Positions 46,864-56,191 of a stretch of DNA of 64,000 nt are shown piece by piece. Position 1 is the stretch's first letter, and each line of letters opens with the position of its first letter. The notes beneath the pieces are model-generated. The model saw only the letters and a program-made list of their open reading frames with translations. It was not told the origin of the DNA and did not search any database. The position numbers were made by a program, and so were the translations under genes. This DNA is from Acidobacteriota bacterium (lineage in GTDB: Bacteria > Acidobacteriota > Terriglobia > Terriglobales > Acidobacteriaceae), in assembly GCA_018268855.1 (NCBI GenBank), contig JAFDVR010000016.1, forward strand, positions 124,001 through 188,000, given 5' to 3'.

Positions 46864-47537
46864 CTATTCATCCCATAGCTTTGGTCAAGAAGCTCGGCGT
46901 TTACCTTGCCGCCTTTATGGCCCCTTTTGGAATCTGGGGCCTGGCCGGTCTTTCCTTTATTGACGCAGCATTTATTCCTCTGCCAACAACGATGGATGGA
47001 ACCGTCTGGTTTTATGTAGACACCTATCCACATAATCGTTTCCTACTGGTTTGCCTGGTAGCAGCGGTCGCTTCGGCCCTGGGGAGTCTCGTGCCGTATT
47101 ACATCGGCAGAGGCGGTGGCGAGCTGTTTTTATTGAAAAAGATCAATCGCGAACGTTACGAGCGTATGCGCGACAAATTTGAAAAGCAGGAATATCTCGC
47201 CATTATGATTCCTGCGATGCTTCCGCCGCCAACGCCAATCAAGTTGTTTGAGTTTGCCGCCGGTGTGTTCGAGATGAAGCCACTGCCGTACCTGCTGGCG
47301 ATTTTTTGTGGCAAATATCTCCAGTTTTCAGTGATGTCTCTGGCATTGATTCTGTTTGGGCCAAAGATTCTGGACATTGGTCGTTCGCTAATGCACGAAC
47401 ATGCCGGCATGATGTGGACGATCGGCGGCATTGGCCTGGTGGCGATCAGTGTCTATATGCTGCGTAAAGTATTCGCGCGTAGGCGCGGCGTGAAATTTCC
47501 AATCGAGGATGCCGACACGGCATCGGCAGAGGAGTAG
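46860..47537 (+). CDS. VTT/DedA-like membrane protein (YqaA type)
   Basis: A 225-aa integral membrane protein of the VTT (SNARE-associated) group. GLSFIDAAFIPLPTTMDG near residue 30 and the glycine-rich helix YYIGRGGGELF near 82 are typical, then PAMLPPPTPIKLFEFAAGVF near 120 parallels the DedA proline motif. The family includes lipid scramblase/flippase-like proteins for membrane homeostasis. The GTG at 46860 overlaps the mogA stop, so it is coupled to mogA; the next gene starts directly after its stop. Confidence 0.82.
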   Translation: MTIHPIALVKKLGVYLAAFMAPFGIWGLAGLSFIDAAFIPLPTTMDGTVWFYVDTYPHNRFLLVCLVAAVASALGSLVPYYIGRGGGELFLLKKINRERYERMRDKFEKQEYLAIMIPAMLPPPTPIKLFEFAAGVFEMKPLPYLLAIFCGKYLQFSVMSLALILFGPKILDIGRSLMHEHAGMMWTIGGIGLVAISVYMLRKVFARRRGVKFPIEDADTASAEE

Positions 47538-48740
47538 ATGAAGTTTCCCCGCATCCGTATTCTCTGGCCGCAGCGCATTGCCGCGGTTCTGTTGCTTCTG
47601 TTTTTTGCGCAGTGTCTTTACGTGATTGGCCGCACGCCTCTTTCTGAGACGGATTACCGCTACGCTTTGTGCGGACGCGAGATGTGGGAACGGCCCTCGG
47701 CGATTGCGGGATACTTTACCAGTTGCGGCAACATGCAGGGTGATGGAACACTGGCCTACCGCGTCGCCGGCGCACCAATGAGCGCGAACATTCTGCTGTT
47801 GCGCGTGCAGGACGCGGTTCATCGGCGCTTCGATAAGAACTACATCGCCAATCCGCTCTCCGGCGCGACACACGATCTGCGCCATCAGATCAAAGGCATT
47901 CCATATCTGCTGCGCGTGCCGTTCGCTTTGTTCGCGGTGTGGATAGGCGGAGGCGTGTGGTGGGTGTCGCGCAGGCTCTTTGGCAATCTGGGCGGATTTT
48001 TCGCGCTTGGACTGTTCTGTTTCTCGCCTCTTGTCGTGCGTTATGCAACCATGCCGAATAACGAGATTCTCGCGCTGTGGGGACTGTACGGCCTTATTTA
48101 CACCGCAATCGGCATTGCGCACGCCATGTACGGACCGCGCAGAAAGTGGCGTCCGCGCATTCTGCTGTTTACGTTTGCACTGGGCATGACGGCTGCCGCG
48201 CATATCGCCGCTGCGGTCTTTGGGCTTATCGTTTCGGCTGTCTTTATGCTCTACGTTGCGGAGAGACGCAGGAGTAATGTAGCCCCAATTCTGTTGATGT
48301 CCTCCTGCGGGGCATTGGTGATCCTGCTGGCCAGCTTCGGCTTCCGCCTTCATACTTTTCTCTATGCGTTTACGGCGGGCGCAGGATTGATTACGTCGAG
48401 TACGGAAAATGCGCGGCGGCTGTTTACCAATCCGCTGGAGTTTCCGGCTTGGATGGCGCTTGCCGTGGCGATTGTTCTTTATGTTGCCGTACGGCGGTCC
48501 CGTTACTTTGGCAACACCACGCCGCTTCTGATCGCGCTGGCGCTGCTCTTTTGGACGACTACGCAAGTAGCCAGTGCGCCATGGCTGTGGTCACTGCCGT
48601 TTCTCTTTACCTTTACAGCGGGCGTCTTTGCGGATGCATTGGAGACGCGCTCTCGCAAACTGTACCTCGCGCTCTCAGGCTGCGTCCTGCTGGCACAAGC
48701 CGTGCTTTGCTGGACAAGTCTTCCGCGTCTGCACGGTTAA
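47538..48740 (+). CDS. Polytopic membrane protein, possible GT-C-fold glycosyltransferase
   Basis: A 400-aa membrane protein with about nine hydrophobic helices. After the first helix the loop TPLSETDYRYALCGREMWE resembles the acidic first loop of GT-C glycosyltransferases of the ArnT/PMT group, which use lipid-linked sugars in the periplasm; the assignment is tentative. NNEILALWGLYGLIYTA and HIAAAVFGLIVSAVFM are later helices. The ATG directly follows the stop of the VTT gene, so the genes mogA, VTT and this one form one operon. Confidence 0.6.
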   Translation: MKFPRIRILWPQRIAAVLLLLFFAQCLYVIGRTPLSETDYRYALCGREMWERPSAIAGYFTSCGNMQGDGTLAYRVAGAPMSANILLLRVQDAVHRRFDKNYIANPLSGATHDLRHQIKGIPYLLRVPFALFAVWIGGGVWWVSRRLFGNLGGFFALGLFCFSPLVVRYATMPNNEILALWGLYGLIYTAIGIAHAMYGPRRKWRPRILLFTFALGMTAAAHIAAAVFGLIVSAVFMLYVAERRRSNVAPILLMSSCGALVILLASFGFRLHTFLYAFTAGAGLITSSTENARRLFTNPLEFPAWMALAVAIVLYVAVRRSRYFGNTTPLLIALALLFWTTTQVASAPWLWSLPFLFTFTAGVFADALETRSRKLYLALSGCVLLAQAVLCWTSLPRLHG

Positions 48741-48812
48741 TTCCTGTCCCTGCGCAGATCCTTGGATACAAACGGACGCAAGAGGTGTATCCTGCATCAC
48801 ACTCACATCACC

Positions 48813-50516
48813 ATGATGAAACGCCTGGTCTTCGCTCTCTGCCTTCTTGCTCTCCTCGTCCCCACCGATGCCTGCAAACGTCGCAGCAAACGTCATCAGA
48901 CGGCGGAGAATGCGCCTGATTATTCCGCCCAGGTACAGGCGATTGCGAAAACCGGTCATCTCAACGGGATGCGCTGGCCCAATTACACCGACTATCAAAA
49001 GTGGATCGACGCCTTTTACCAGCAGAATGACTGGGACGTGGTCTGGAGCGACAACGGCAAGCCTACGCGGCAGGCTGAGGCCGTTCTCCGGAACTTTCAG
49101 CATGCTGCGGAACGAGGGCTTATCCCAGACGATTACGACGCATGGCGCTTGCCTTCGCGTATGGCCGCGTTGAAACAGAAAAATCCGCAGGCCACGGCTG
49201 AGTTCGATGTGATGATGACCGTGGATGTGATGCGCTTTATCTCCGACCTGCACATTGGCCGCGTCAATCCGCTGCATTTCTCCTTCGGCGTCAATGTGGA
49301 CAGCAAGAAGTACGATCTGGCGCAGTTTGTGCAGGACAAGCTCATCGACTCATCGGACGTGGATGATGCACTCAATGAAGCCGAACCTCAGACAGCGCAA
49401 TATGCGCACCTCAAAGAGGCACTTGGCCGTTACGTCAGTCTTTTGGCGCAAGACCACACACAGCCGGTCCCAAATGTTACAGGCAAAGCGATTGAACCAG
49501 GTAAGCCATTTCTCGGATCGCAGCAACTTGCTGGCCGGCTTGCATTGTTTGGCGATCTTGATAATGTTCCTGCGAGCGTCGATGCCGAGCACTACGATCC
49601 CCAGCTTGTGGATGCCGTAAAGAAGTTCCAGCACCGCCACGGAATTGCAGAGGATGGAAAACTCGGCAAAGACACGATTGCCGCCATCAATACACCACTC
49701 GGTGTGCGCATCAACTCCATCATGGACACGCTGGAGCGCTGGCGCTGGCTTTCGGACGAATACCAGAATCCCACTATTCTTGTGAACCTGCCTGAGTACA
49801 CGCTGCGTGCCTTCTCCAACAACGGCCAGACAGAAGATTTTTCCATGAAGGTCGTAGTAGGCCAGAGCGTGAAAGAACACCGCACGCCCGTCATCACCGA
49901 CCATATGAAGTACCTGGTATTTCGTCCTTACTGGAATGTACCCCCGTCCATCATGAAGGCCGAGATTGCGCCGCACATGCGCGCAAACCCGAACTACCTT
50001 GCTTCGCATAACTTTGAAGCTGTCGATCGTAACGGCAACCCTGTTTCCGCATCAGTGGATGACGTCATGCATGCGCGCGTGGTCATTCGTGAGAAACCCG
50101 GACCCAGGAACTCCCTTGGCCTGGTGAAATTCCTCTTTCCTAACCAGTTCAACGTGTATTTGCATTCCACGCCTGCGACGGAACTCTTCAACCGGACCAA
50201 GCGTGATTTCTCGCACGGATGCGTTCGCCTGCAGGAACCGGAGAAGCTCGCCGTATGGCTGTTGCGCGATCAACCTAAGTGGGACCAGGAAGCGATTCAC
50301 AATGCGATGGAGAACGGACAGGACAATAAGACCGTTCTCCTCTCGCATCCCATCCCTATCGTCATCTTCTACGCCACGGCGTATTACGCGGAAGATGGCG
50401 ATATCCATTTCTTCAACGATACCTACGGCTACGACAAGATGCTGGAGGACGCTTTACGGCATGGGCCGCCCTATCCCCAGAAACCTGCTGTGCAGAAGGT
50501 GCAGGCGGAGGCGTAA
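48813..50516 (+). CDS. YcbB-like L,D-transpeptidase with peptidoglycan-binding domain
   Basis: A 567-aa exported enzyme. A hydrophobic N-terminus ending VPTDACKRR may be a weak lipobox. A scaffold domain (about residues 35-230) is followed by a peptidoglycan-binding module (DPQLVDAVKKFQHRHGIAED, near 250) and the YkuD catalytic domain with HSTPATELFNRTKRDFSHGC and VRLQEP; the catalytic Cys is near residue 470. YcbB-type enzymes make 3-3 cross-links in peptidoglycan. The ATG pair at 48813/48816 is chosen; the frame opens at a TTG at 48762. A TATCCT hexamer lies 19 nt upstream, and no ribosome-binding site is seen. Confidence 0.92.
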   Translation: MMKRLVFALCLLALLVPTDACKRRSKRHQTAENAPDYSAQVQAIAKTGHLNGMRWPNYTDYQKWIDAFYQQNDWDVVWSDNGKPTRQAEAVLRNFQHAAERGLIPDDYDAWRLPSRMAALKQKNPQATAEFDVMMTVDVMRFISDLHIGRVNPLHFSFGVNVDSKKYDLAQFVQDKLIDSSDVDDALNEAEPQTAQYAHLKEALGRYVSLLAQDHTQPVPNVTGKAIEPGKPFLGSQQLAGRLALFGDLDNVPASVDAEHYDPQLVDAVKKFQHRHGIAEDGKLGKDTIAAINTPLGVRINSIMDTLERWRWLSDEYQNPTILVNLPEYTLRAFSNNGQTEDFSMKVVVGQSVKEHRTPVITDHMKYLVFRPYWNVPPSIMKAEIAPHMRANPNYLASHNFEAVDRNGNPVSASVDDVMHARVVIREKPGPRNSLGLVKFLFPNQFNVYLHSTPATELFNRTKRDFSHGCVRLQEPEKLAVWLLRDQPKWDQEAIHNAMENGQDNKTVLLSHPIPIVIFYATAYYAEDGDIHFFNDTYGYDKMLEDALRHGPPYPQKPAVQKVQAEA

Positions 50517-50546
50517 GGAAAGTGTAGTGCGCGTCTTGAATAGGAA

Positions 50547-50575
50547 AGCGGGAGCGCCTGTACGCTGCTCCCGCT
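50547..50575. terminator. Possible terminator hairpin after the L,D-transpeptidase gene
   Basis: AGCGGGAGC (50547-50555) pairs with GCTCCCGCT (50567-50575), loop of 11 nt. No T-tract follows on either strand, so it is weak as an intrinsic terminator. Confidence 0.4.
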
Positions 50576-50590
50576 ATGCATGAACTATTC

Positions 50591-50632
50591 GGTGGCTACC
50601 GTTATTTTCTTGGTGGCTACCGTTATTTCTTT
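50591..50632. repeat. 21-bp imperfect tandem duplication
   Basis: GGTGGCTACCGTTATTT occurs at 50591-50607 and again at 50612-50628 with a 21-bp period. The second copy includes the stop codon of the small secreted protein gene; the first lies just beyond it. It looks like a recent duplication of the 3' end. Confidence 0.85.
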
Positions 50633-51027
50633 GTTCGATTGGCTGCCCTGGTGGCTCTTGCTCCGGCGCCGGCTGTAGTTTTTACTGCGTTATCTACAAC
50701 TGCATAGAGCAATTGGTCAGGGTCTCTGCGGGCGCTGGTTTTTATCAAATCACCGAACTTTGTTCCGGCAGCTTCACTGTCTGGCAGGGTGACGCCACGC
50801 TTGGTCGCGCTCATGTCGGCAATGCGCTTCACAAAATCGAAAAATTTGTCTTCATTGCGGCCACTTGCTACCCAGGCTTCATGTACGGTCATGGTGACTA
50901 ACTGGTTATCGCTGACATCTGCAGTCGCGGTCTGGCTGTCCATCTGAGTTGAAGTCTGGGCGAGCACAGGCGCATAAGCCGGTCCAGCAATCAAAGCTCC
51001 CGCCAACATCATGTGAACTATCTTCAT
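50623..51027 (-). CDS. Small secreted protein of unknown function
   Basis: A 134-aa exported protein. The signal peptide MKIVHMMLAGALIAGPAYAP is followed by a Thr/Ser-rich segment and a helical region HEAWVASGRNEDKFFDFVKR. The C-terminus is basic (ARATRAANRTKK). No domain recognised; helices suggest a small periplasmic helical protein. GGGAGAACCACG upstream provides a ribosome-binding site. The 3' end carries a tandem 21-bp duplication. It precedes the glycine-zipper gene's terminator on the same strand but is probably a separate unit. Confidence 0.65.
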   Translation of the reverse strand: MKIVHMMLAGALIAGPAYAPVLAQTSTQMDSQTATADVSDNQLVTMTVHEAWVASGRNEDKFFDFVKRIADMSATKRGVTLPDSEAAGTKFGDLIKTSARRDPDQLLYAVVDNAVKTTAGAGARATRAANRTKK

Positions 51028-51111
51028 CGTGGTTCTCCCATTCGTAGTCTCAATTTTCGTGCCACGGACATATTTGGATCATCCGTGTAAAGTCATTCAC
51101 AGCAGAATGGC

Positions 51112-51138
51112 GAGGGCTGCACCTCAGGCGCAGCCCTC
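51112..51138 (-). terminator. Hairpin after the glycine-zipper gene
   Basis: GAGGGCTGC (51112-51120) pairs with GCAGCCCTC (51130-51138), loop of 9 nt, just 4 nt beyond the stop at 51143. The T-tract is absent. Confidence 0.5.
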
Positions 51139-51142
51139 TCTG

Positions 51143-51571
51143 TTAATACCTGCGGCCGTTACGGTCGTAGCGGTAATCGCCATATTTCTCGTGGCGGTTA
51201 TCTTCCGCGTTTTTACCAAGGAGCGCACCAATACCAGCGCCGGCAGCGCCGCCAATCAAAGCGCCCTTTGCGCCACCACCAAACAACGCGCCAAGCACCG
51301 CGCCACCTACACCGCCAATAGCTGCGCCTTTACCAGGGCCGATGCCGGAATGGGCCTTATGGTACCGTTCGCTCTCGTAGTAGCTGCGGTCGTACCGGTC
51401 GTTATAAACATCCCGGCTGCGTGCGCCACGATAATACCCGTTATAGTTCTGCGAGTAGTGGCGATTGTTATAGCCGTTGTTATACCGCTGCGCATCCGCA
51501 GTGATTGCCAGCGGACCGGCTGTGCTTGCCAACATCGCTCCACTCAGGATCAGCGTTGTAAGCTTCTTCAT
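51143..51571 (-). CDS. Tyr/Asn-rich secreted protein with glycine zipper
   Basis: A 142-aa exported protein. The signal peptide MKKLTTLILSGAMLASTAGP precedes a Tyr/Asn/Arg-rich low-complexity segment (YNNGYNNRHYSQNYNGYYRG), then a glycine-zipper membrane-associated tail (GAAIGGVGGAVLGALFGG) and a charged end. Such proteins often sit in the outer membrane. The ATG at 51571 has AGGAGG 8 nt upstream; the ORF opens further upstream at 51664. Function unknown. It is divergent from the GGDEF-EAL gene. Confidence 0.75.
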   Translation of the reverse strand: MKKLTTLILSGAMLASTAGPLAITADAQRYNNGYNNRHYSQNYNGYYRGARSRDVYNDRYDRSYYESERYHKAHSGIGPGKGAAIGGVGGAVLGALFGGGAKGALIGGAAGAGIGALLGKNAEDNRHEKYGDYRYDRNGRRY

Positions 51572-51737
51572 GCCATGCACCTCCTCGTTATGTATGCAGA
51601 CCCGTATGGCCGCATGAATCACTCTCATGCGATGACGCCATGCACCGGTGCGTACCCACGCCATAGTCTGCCAATGGGGTTTTCGCGACAGAGAAATCGG
51701 TTACACAACTCGTCACGTTACCACGCATGTACTACCT

Positions 51738-54287
51738 ATGCAGACCGGTCATGATTCTGGTTTACTCGCTGCGAGGCCTTCTTTTCCCCCAATGCGAGGC
51801 ACCCTGTTCGACCTGATTTTGTTGCCGTTGATTACCCTCTGCTTTGGACTTCTCCAGGCCAGGAGGTCGGAGCGGCGTTTCCGTTATTGGCTCTTTGGCT
51901 GGATCTTTATTCTGGCTGGCATAGCTGCGTGGGGATTCAAAGGGAGCCACCACTGGACAAATTTCCAGGACCATCTGCGCCTGGACGTTCTGATTGCCGG
52001 TCCTTTGTGTTTTCTCCTGTCGTTTCTCCCTCCGGACACAAGCTGGCGTAAGGCGATTACTTATGCCTCTATCCTTGCGTTTCCTGCCTGGGGCGCATTT
52101 GAAATAGGCGTATTCGGCTCCGGAAGCATGCGGGCGCTTTGGCTGATTGCAGTGGCGCAGATCGTGCTGCAAGCTGTGCTCTATCGCGTGCCATCGAAAA
52201 TCCGGTTCACGGCATATTGGCCGCCGCTGGCCATCTGCTCTCTTCCCGTCACGCTGTTCCTGCTTACCGTATTACAGCTTGGGCCTTATCAGATTTACAC
52301 CTGCATATTGATGCAGATGCTCGTCTGTGCAGGAGCGTATTTTGTTCTGGAGTCAAGCCACGGACATGTCTCACGCTGGATTGGATCCATCGGATTTGCC
52401 ACATGGGCGCTTTACTATGCGTACCACGGTGTATTGACGACGCATCCACATCTGGCCACATTTTCCAATCAGATATGGAACATGCCGAAGTATTTTGTGG
52501 CGTTGGGCATGTTGCTGCGAGTGATGGAAGAAGATACGGCGCGATTGAAGCAGCTCAACACCGAGTACCGTCTTCTGTATGAAGCAAACCCGCACCCAAT
52601 GTGGATCTTCGATCCTGTTACCACCCGCTTTCTTTCTGTGAACGATGCGGCCGTCCGCCTGTACGGATATTCGCGCAGCGAGTTCCTTTCCATGACGCTC
52701 TATGACATCCGTCCAGAAGCGGAGCGAGGAAGATTGCGGAAGGCATTTCAAGATGGGCGCAAAACCGCCGATGGTGAAGTGTGGCGCCACATGCGCAAAG
52801 ATGGAAGCATCTTCTTTGTGGATCTCACTGTGCACGATGTGGTCTTTCAGGGCCACCCCGCACGATTCGTTCTTACGCTCGACATTACGGACCGCGAAAA
52901 CCTGACGCGTGAACTGGTGTATCAGGCGCAGCATGATGCCCTTACCGGCCTGCCCAATCGTCTGCTGATCGAAGATCGCGCGCAGCAGGTGCTCTCCAAT
53001 GCGCGGCGCACAAATAATGTGGTGGCGATTTTTACCCTCGATGTGGACCGTTTCAAGTCGATCAACGATACCTTTGGTCATCTTGTAGGAGACGAGTGTT
53101 TGAAGGCGATTGCCACACGTCTGCAAGCCCACGTCGGCGAAGCGGACACGCTTGCACGCACAGGCGGCGAAGAGTTTGCGCTAGTCGTTGGGAACCTGTC
53201 GTCTGAAGCGGAGGCGCGCGCTATCGCTGGCAATCTGGTTGCGCTGTTCAAAGATCCACTGCGGCTCAGTGCAACAGAAATTAAAACCACGATCAGTGTT
53301 GGCGTAGCGCTCTTTCCCAAAGACGGGGAATTGCTGGAAGATATTCGCAAACAATCGGACCGTGCCCTTTACCAAGCCAAACGGATCGGCGGTAACCGTG
53401 CGGTGTTTCTCTCCGATCGCATTATGCCGGAGCTGGAAAACATCACGCATATTGAAAACACCCTGCGTCATGCGCTTGCCCATAACAACATTGAGGTGGA
53501 GTACCAGCCGATCTTCAACGCAGAACGTCGCATCTGCCTGGTTGAGGCACTGGTGCGTGTCCCGGCGTTGCAGAAAGAAGGCATAGGGCCGGACCAGTTC
53601 ATTCCTCTTGCGGAAGAGAGTGGGCTGATCCTGCAGATCGGTTCGCGCGTACTCGACATAGCGTGTGCGGATGTGGCTGCCTGGAAAAAGAGTGGTCTCG
53701 GTATGCTGCCCTTTGCCGTCAATGTTTCATGCAATCAACTGCTACAGGCTGACTTTGCCGATGAAGTGTTGCGGACATTGGATCGTCACCACCTCATTCC
53801 GGAGATGCTGCATCTCGAACTGACGGAAACCACACTGATGAAGGATTACCGCCAGGTTGTTCTGGAAATGACGCGGCTGGCTTCGGCGGGTGTCCGTTTC
53901 TCCATCGACGATTTCGGTACCGGCTACTCATCGTTGGAACGGCTTACAGAGCTGCCAATCACTACAGTCAAAATAGACCGCTCCTTCACGAACAAACTGC
54001 CGGGCAGTTCAGGCTCGCTCGGCATTGTGCAGGCCATCTGTCAAATGGCAAAACATCTCGGGCTGGACGTGATCGCGGAAGGCATCGAGACGGAAGACCA
54101 GCGGCAGATTCTGCACGATTTAGGAGTCGGAAAGCTTCAGGGCTATTTATTAAGCAAGCCCATAAAACCGGGCGACCTTCAGAGAGATGTAAAGGCAGGG
54201 ACATTGCGATTGGTGGCACCTACCTTCCGATCAGGAGAGACATTGCGCGCCAAGATTTCTGCTATACGCGCAATGGCGAACAATTAA
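51738..54287 (+). CDS. Membrane GGDEF-EAL protein with PAS domain
   Basis: An approximately 849-aa cyclic-di-GMP enzyme. About six or seven N-terminal helices (residues 20-250) are followed by a PAS domain (YRLLYEANPHPMWIFDP, near 280), a GGDEF domain with the intact site ARTGGEEFALVV near residue 474 and an EAL domain with CLVEALVRVP near 600 and DDFGTGYSSLERL near 725. Both catalytic motifs look intact, so it could make and break cyclic-di-GMP. No I-site RxxD lies before GGEEF. The ATG at 51738 is tentative; an ATG at 51792 starts right at the first helix. Confidence 0.93.
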   Translation: MQTGHDSGLLAARPSFPPMRGTLFDLILLPLITLCFGLLQARRSERRFRYWLFGWIFILAGIAAWGFKGSHHWTNFQDHLRLDVLIAGPLCFLLSFLPPDTSWRKAITYASILAFPAWGAFEIGVFGSGSMRALWLIAVAQIVLQAVLYRVPSKIRFTAYWPPLAICSLPVTLFLLTVLQLGPYQIYTCILMQMLVCAGAYFVLESSHGHVSRWIGSIGFATWALYYAYHGVLTTHPHLATFSNQIWNMPKYFVALGMLLRVMEEDTARLKQLNTEYRLLYEANPHPMWIFDPVTTRFLSVNDAAVRLYGYSRSEFLSMTLYDIRPEAERGRLRKAFQDGRKTADGEVWRHMRKDGSIFFVDLTVHDVVFQGHPARFVLTLDITDRENLTRELVYQAQHDALTGLPNRLLIEDRAQQVLSNARRTNNVVAIFTLDVDRFKSINDTFGHLVGDECLKAIATRLQAHVGEADTLARTGGEEFALVVGNLSSEAEARAIAGNLVALFKDPLRLSATEIKTTISVGVALFPKDGELLEDIRKQSDRALYQAKRIGGNRAVFLSDRIMPELENITHIENTLRHALAHNNIEVEYQPIFNAERRICLVEALVRVPALQKEGIGPDQFIPLAEESGLILQIGSRVLDIACADVAAWKKSGLGMLPFAVNVSCNQLLQADFADEVLRTLDRHHLIPEMLHLELTETTLMKDYRQVVLEMTRLASAGVRFSIDDFGTGYSSLERLTELPITTVKIDRSFTNKLPGSSGSLGIVQAICQMAKHLGLDVIAEGIETEDQRQILHDLGVGKLQGYLLSKPIKPGDLQRDVKAGTLRLVAPTFRSGETLRAKISAIRAMANN

Positions 54288-54446
54288 GTTGCATGAAATG
54301 ACGCCCTCTGTATGGCGTCATCTGGCGTTCAGCGACGAAACTGTGACACAACCTTTGCTTGTGCAGAGGGTATTCTTTTTAGAGGGCGGCATACGACCAC
54401 CCTTCCGAACAAGCTCGACTCAATCCCCCAATGGAGCTTTTGCGTT

Positions 54447-55124
54447 TTGGCCTTTTTCACTTCCCTGAAACAGACCCCGTCCCTTCGCCGCGCCACTTTG
54501 GCTGCGGCTGCATTTACCTTCATTCTGGCTGGTGCCAAATCGCCGGTGAAGGCCGCTGATATCTCCTCCACCTCCTCGCTTCCTAAGATGGCTTCTCCTG
54601 TGCAGCGTATGGCCGAAACGTTTCGTCTACGGATGCGGCATCTGCACACGGGCGAGACGATCAATGTGGTCTATCGCGAGGGCGATACGTACGATCAGCA
54701 GGGAATCGCGAAGTTGAACCATTTCCTGCGCGACCATCGCACGATGGACGACGCGGACTATGATCCGAAGGAATTCGATCTGCTGCACAAATTGATGGCC
54801 AGGCTGGGCAAACCGAATGGAGAAATTGATATCGTCTGCGGTTATCGCACGCCGCAGAGCAACAATTATCTGCGCACACGCGCTGCCGTAACGGGTGTGG
54901 CGCAGCATTCCCAGCACATGTTGAGCAAGGCGATCGATATCCGTGTGCCGGGCGTGAGCACACTTGCTCTGCGTAATGCGGCATTGAGTCTCGGCATGGG
55001 CGGAGTGGGCTACTATCCAGTCAGTCAGTTCGTCCATGTGGACGTAGGCCCGGTGCGTCAGTGGAGTTTTGGCGGCGCAAGCGAACGCACGGGCCGCAAG
55101 GCATCGCGTCGTCATCGCGCATAA
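54447..55124 (+). CDS. YcbK-like M15 (DUF882) peptidoglycan hydrolase
   Basis: An exported M15A-type metallopeptidase. LRRATLAAAAFTFILAGAKS is a twin-arginine-like signal, as in E. coli YcbK. Zinc ligands are in AQHSQHMLSKAIDIRV (His and Asp) and FVHVDVGPVRQW (His); the motif GYRTPQSNNYLR precedes them. It probably trims peptide stems or amide bonds in peptidoglycan. The TTG at 54447 with GGAG 10 nt upstream is preferred; the ATG at 54312 falls in a hairpin (54298-54321) and gives an implausible N-terminus. A perfect 12-bp terminator stem follows. Confidence 0.85.
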   Translation: MAFFTSLKQTPSLRRATLAAAAFTFILAGAKSPVKAADISSTSSLPKMASPVQRMAETFRLRMRHLHTGETINVVYREGDTYDQQGIAKLNHFLRDHRTMDDADYDPKEFDLLHKLMARLGKPNGEIDIVCGYRTPQSNNYLRTRAAVTGVAQHSQHMLSKAIDIRVPGVSTLALRNAALSLGMGGVGYYPVSQFVHVDVGPVRQWSFGGASERTGRKASRRHRA

Positions 55125-55141
55125 CTATGGTTGTTCATTAG

Positions 55142-55174
55142 GAATAAGGCCGCTGCATGCGGCCTTATTCTTTT
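55142..55174 (+). terminator. Rho-independent terminator after the M15 gene
   Basis: GAATAAGGCCGC (55142-55153) pairs perfectly with GCGGCCTTATTC (55159-55170), loop TGCAT, then TTTT. Confidence 0.9.
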
Positions 55175-55186
55175 GGGAGTGGGACG

Positions 55187-56026
55187 ATGAACAGACTTAT
55201 ATTGCGCGGGGTAGCAGTGGCAATGATGGCCGGAATGGCCGTCGCAGGTTTCGCACAGCAGGCATACACGGGATTCGATCGCAATATCTATCCCGGAGAT
55301 GCTGCCTTGCCAGCATTGCATAAAAACTTCGCGTTTACCGGATATTGGCTGAATACTCCACCGGGCGCGCGCTCAAACAATTGGGTGGGCAAACGAAATG
55401 TTGTAAAGGCAGCCGGTTTTGGTTTTCTTGTTTTGTTCAACGGAAAATTGGAAGCGCAACTCAAAGGCCGCAATCCCCGCGCAGCAGGTGAGGCAGACGC
55501 CCTCACCGCTGTGGCCTCTGCAAAAAACGAGGGTTTCCCCTCCGGCGTTCGCATCTTTTTGGATATAGAAGAAGGAGGCCGCATGACAGAGGTGCAGGCC
55601 ACCTACATCTTCGCATGGGTGGATGCAGTACGTAATGCTGGCGCACGCGCAGGTGTCTACTGCTCCGGAATCGACGTTCGCGAGGATGCGCACACGATCA
55701 TCAGCACGGCGCGCGATCTTGTAGCCCGTGACGCCGCCCGGCGCAAAACCGGCGAGGAGCCATTGAAGCTATGGGTAGCAAACGATGCGTGCCCCCCTGC
55801 TCCTGGGTGCGCGATGAGCGCCAGACCTCCTGCCGCAGGCGTTGCGCACGAAATCGCGAAAAACACAATGGTCTGGCAGTACGCGCAATCTCCACGACGG
55901 ATGGAGTTCAGCAAAGCCTGTCCAAAGAACGCGGCAGCAGACGGAAACTGTTATGCGCCCGGTGTGCCGGCCATATTTGTGGACCTGAATACGGCAACCA
56001 CGAGTGATCCGTCAGAAGGCCGGTAG
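55187..56026 (+). CDS. Exported DUF1906 glycoside-hydrolase-like protein
   Basis: A 279-aa exported protein with signal peptide MNRLILRGVAVAMMAGMAVA. The mature part GFDRNIYPGDAALPAL and FTGYWLNTP followed by VRIFLDIEEGG and AGVYCSGI is typical of the DUF1906 (Rv2525c-like) TIM-barrel group, related to GH25-like hydrolases; the acidic residues in FLDIEEGG could be catalytic. Cysteines near residues 220-255 could form disulfides. Cell-wall hydrolysis is plausible but not shown. The ATG at 55187 has GGGAG upstream. Confidence 0.75.
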   Translation: MNRLILRGVAVAMMAGMAVAGFAQQAYTGFDRNIYPGDAALPALHKNFAFTGYWLNTPPGARSNNWVGKRNVVKAAGFGFLVLFNGKLEAQLKGRNPRAAGEADALTAVASAKNEGFPSGVRIFLDIEEGGRMTEVQATYIFAWVDAVRNAGARAGVYCSGIDVREDAHTIISTARDLVARDAARRKTGEEPLKLWVANDACPPAPGCAMSARPPAAGVAHEIAKNTMVWQYAQSPRRMEFSKACPKNAAADGNCYAPGVPAIFVDLNTATTSDPSEGR

Positions 56027-56191
56027 GCAAACGCGGTATTCCTTGTGAGAACCTCATGGTTGGTACGACGGAAGGTGCCAGAGGTACGCAAAAACTGGTA
56101 AGGTTATTGCGCGTTCCACGCAGAGTCCAGAGAAGACGTCGAACCGCAATTTCATTTCACATTCAAGATCTAAAGGACCGGGTATACACGG

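Noticed and set aside
47388..48566. 392-codon open frame opposite the GT-C-like membrane protein gene
   Set aside because: Low-complexity, highly charged translation with no ribosome-binding site; the opposite strand has helices and operon spacing.
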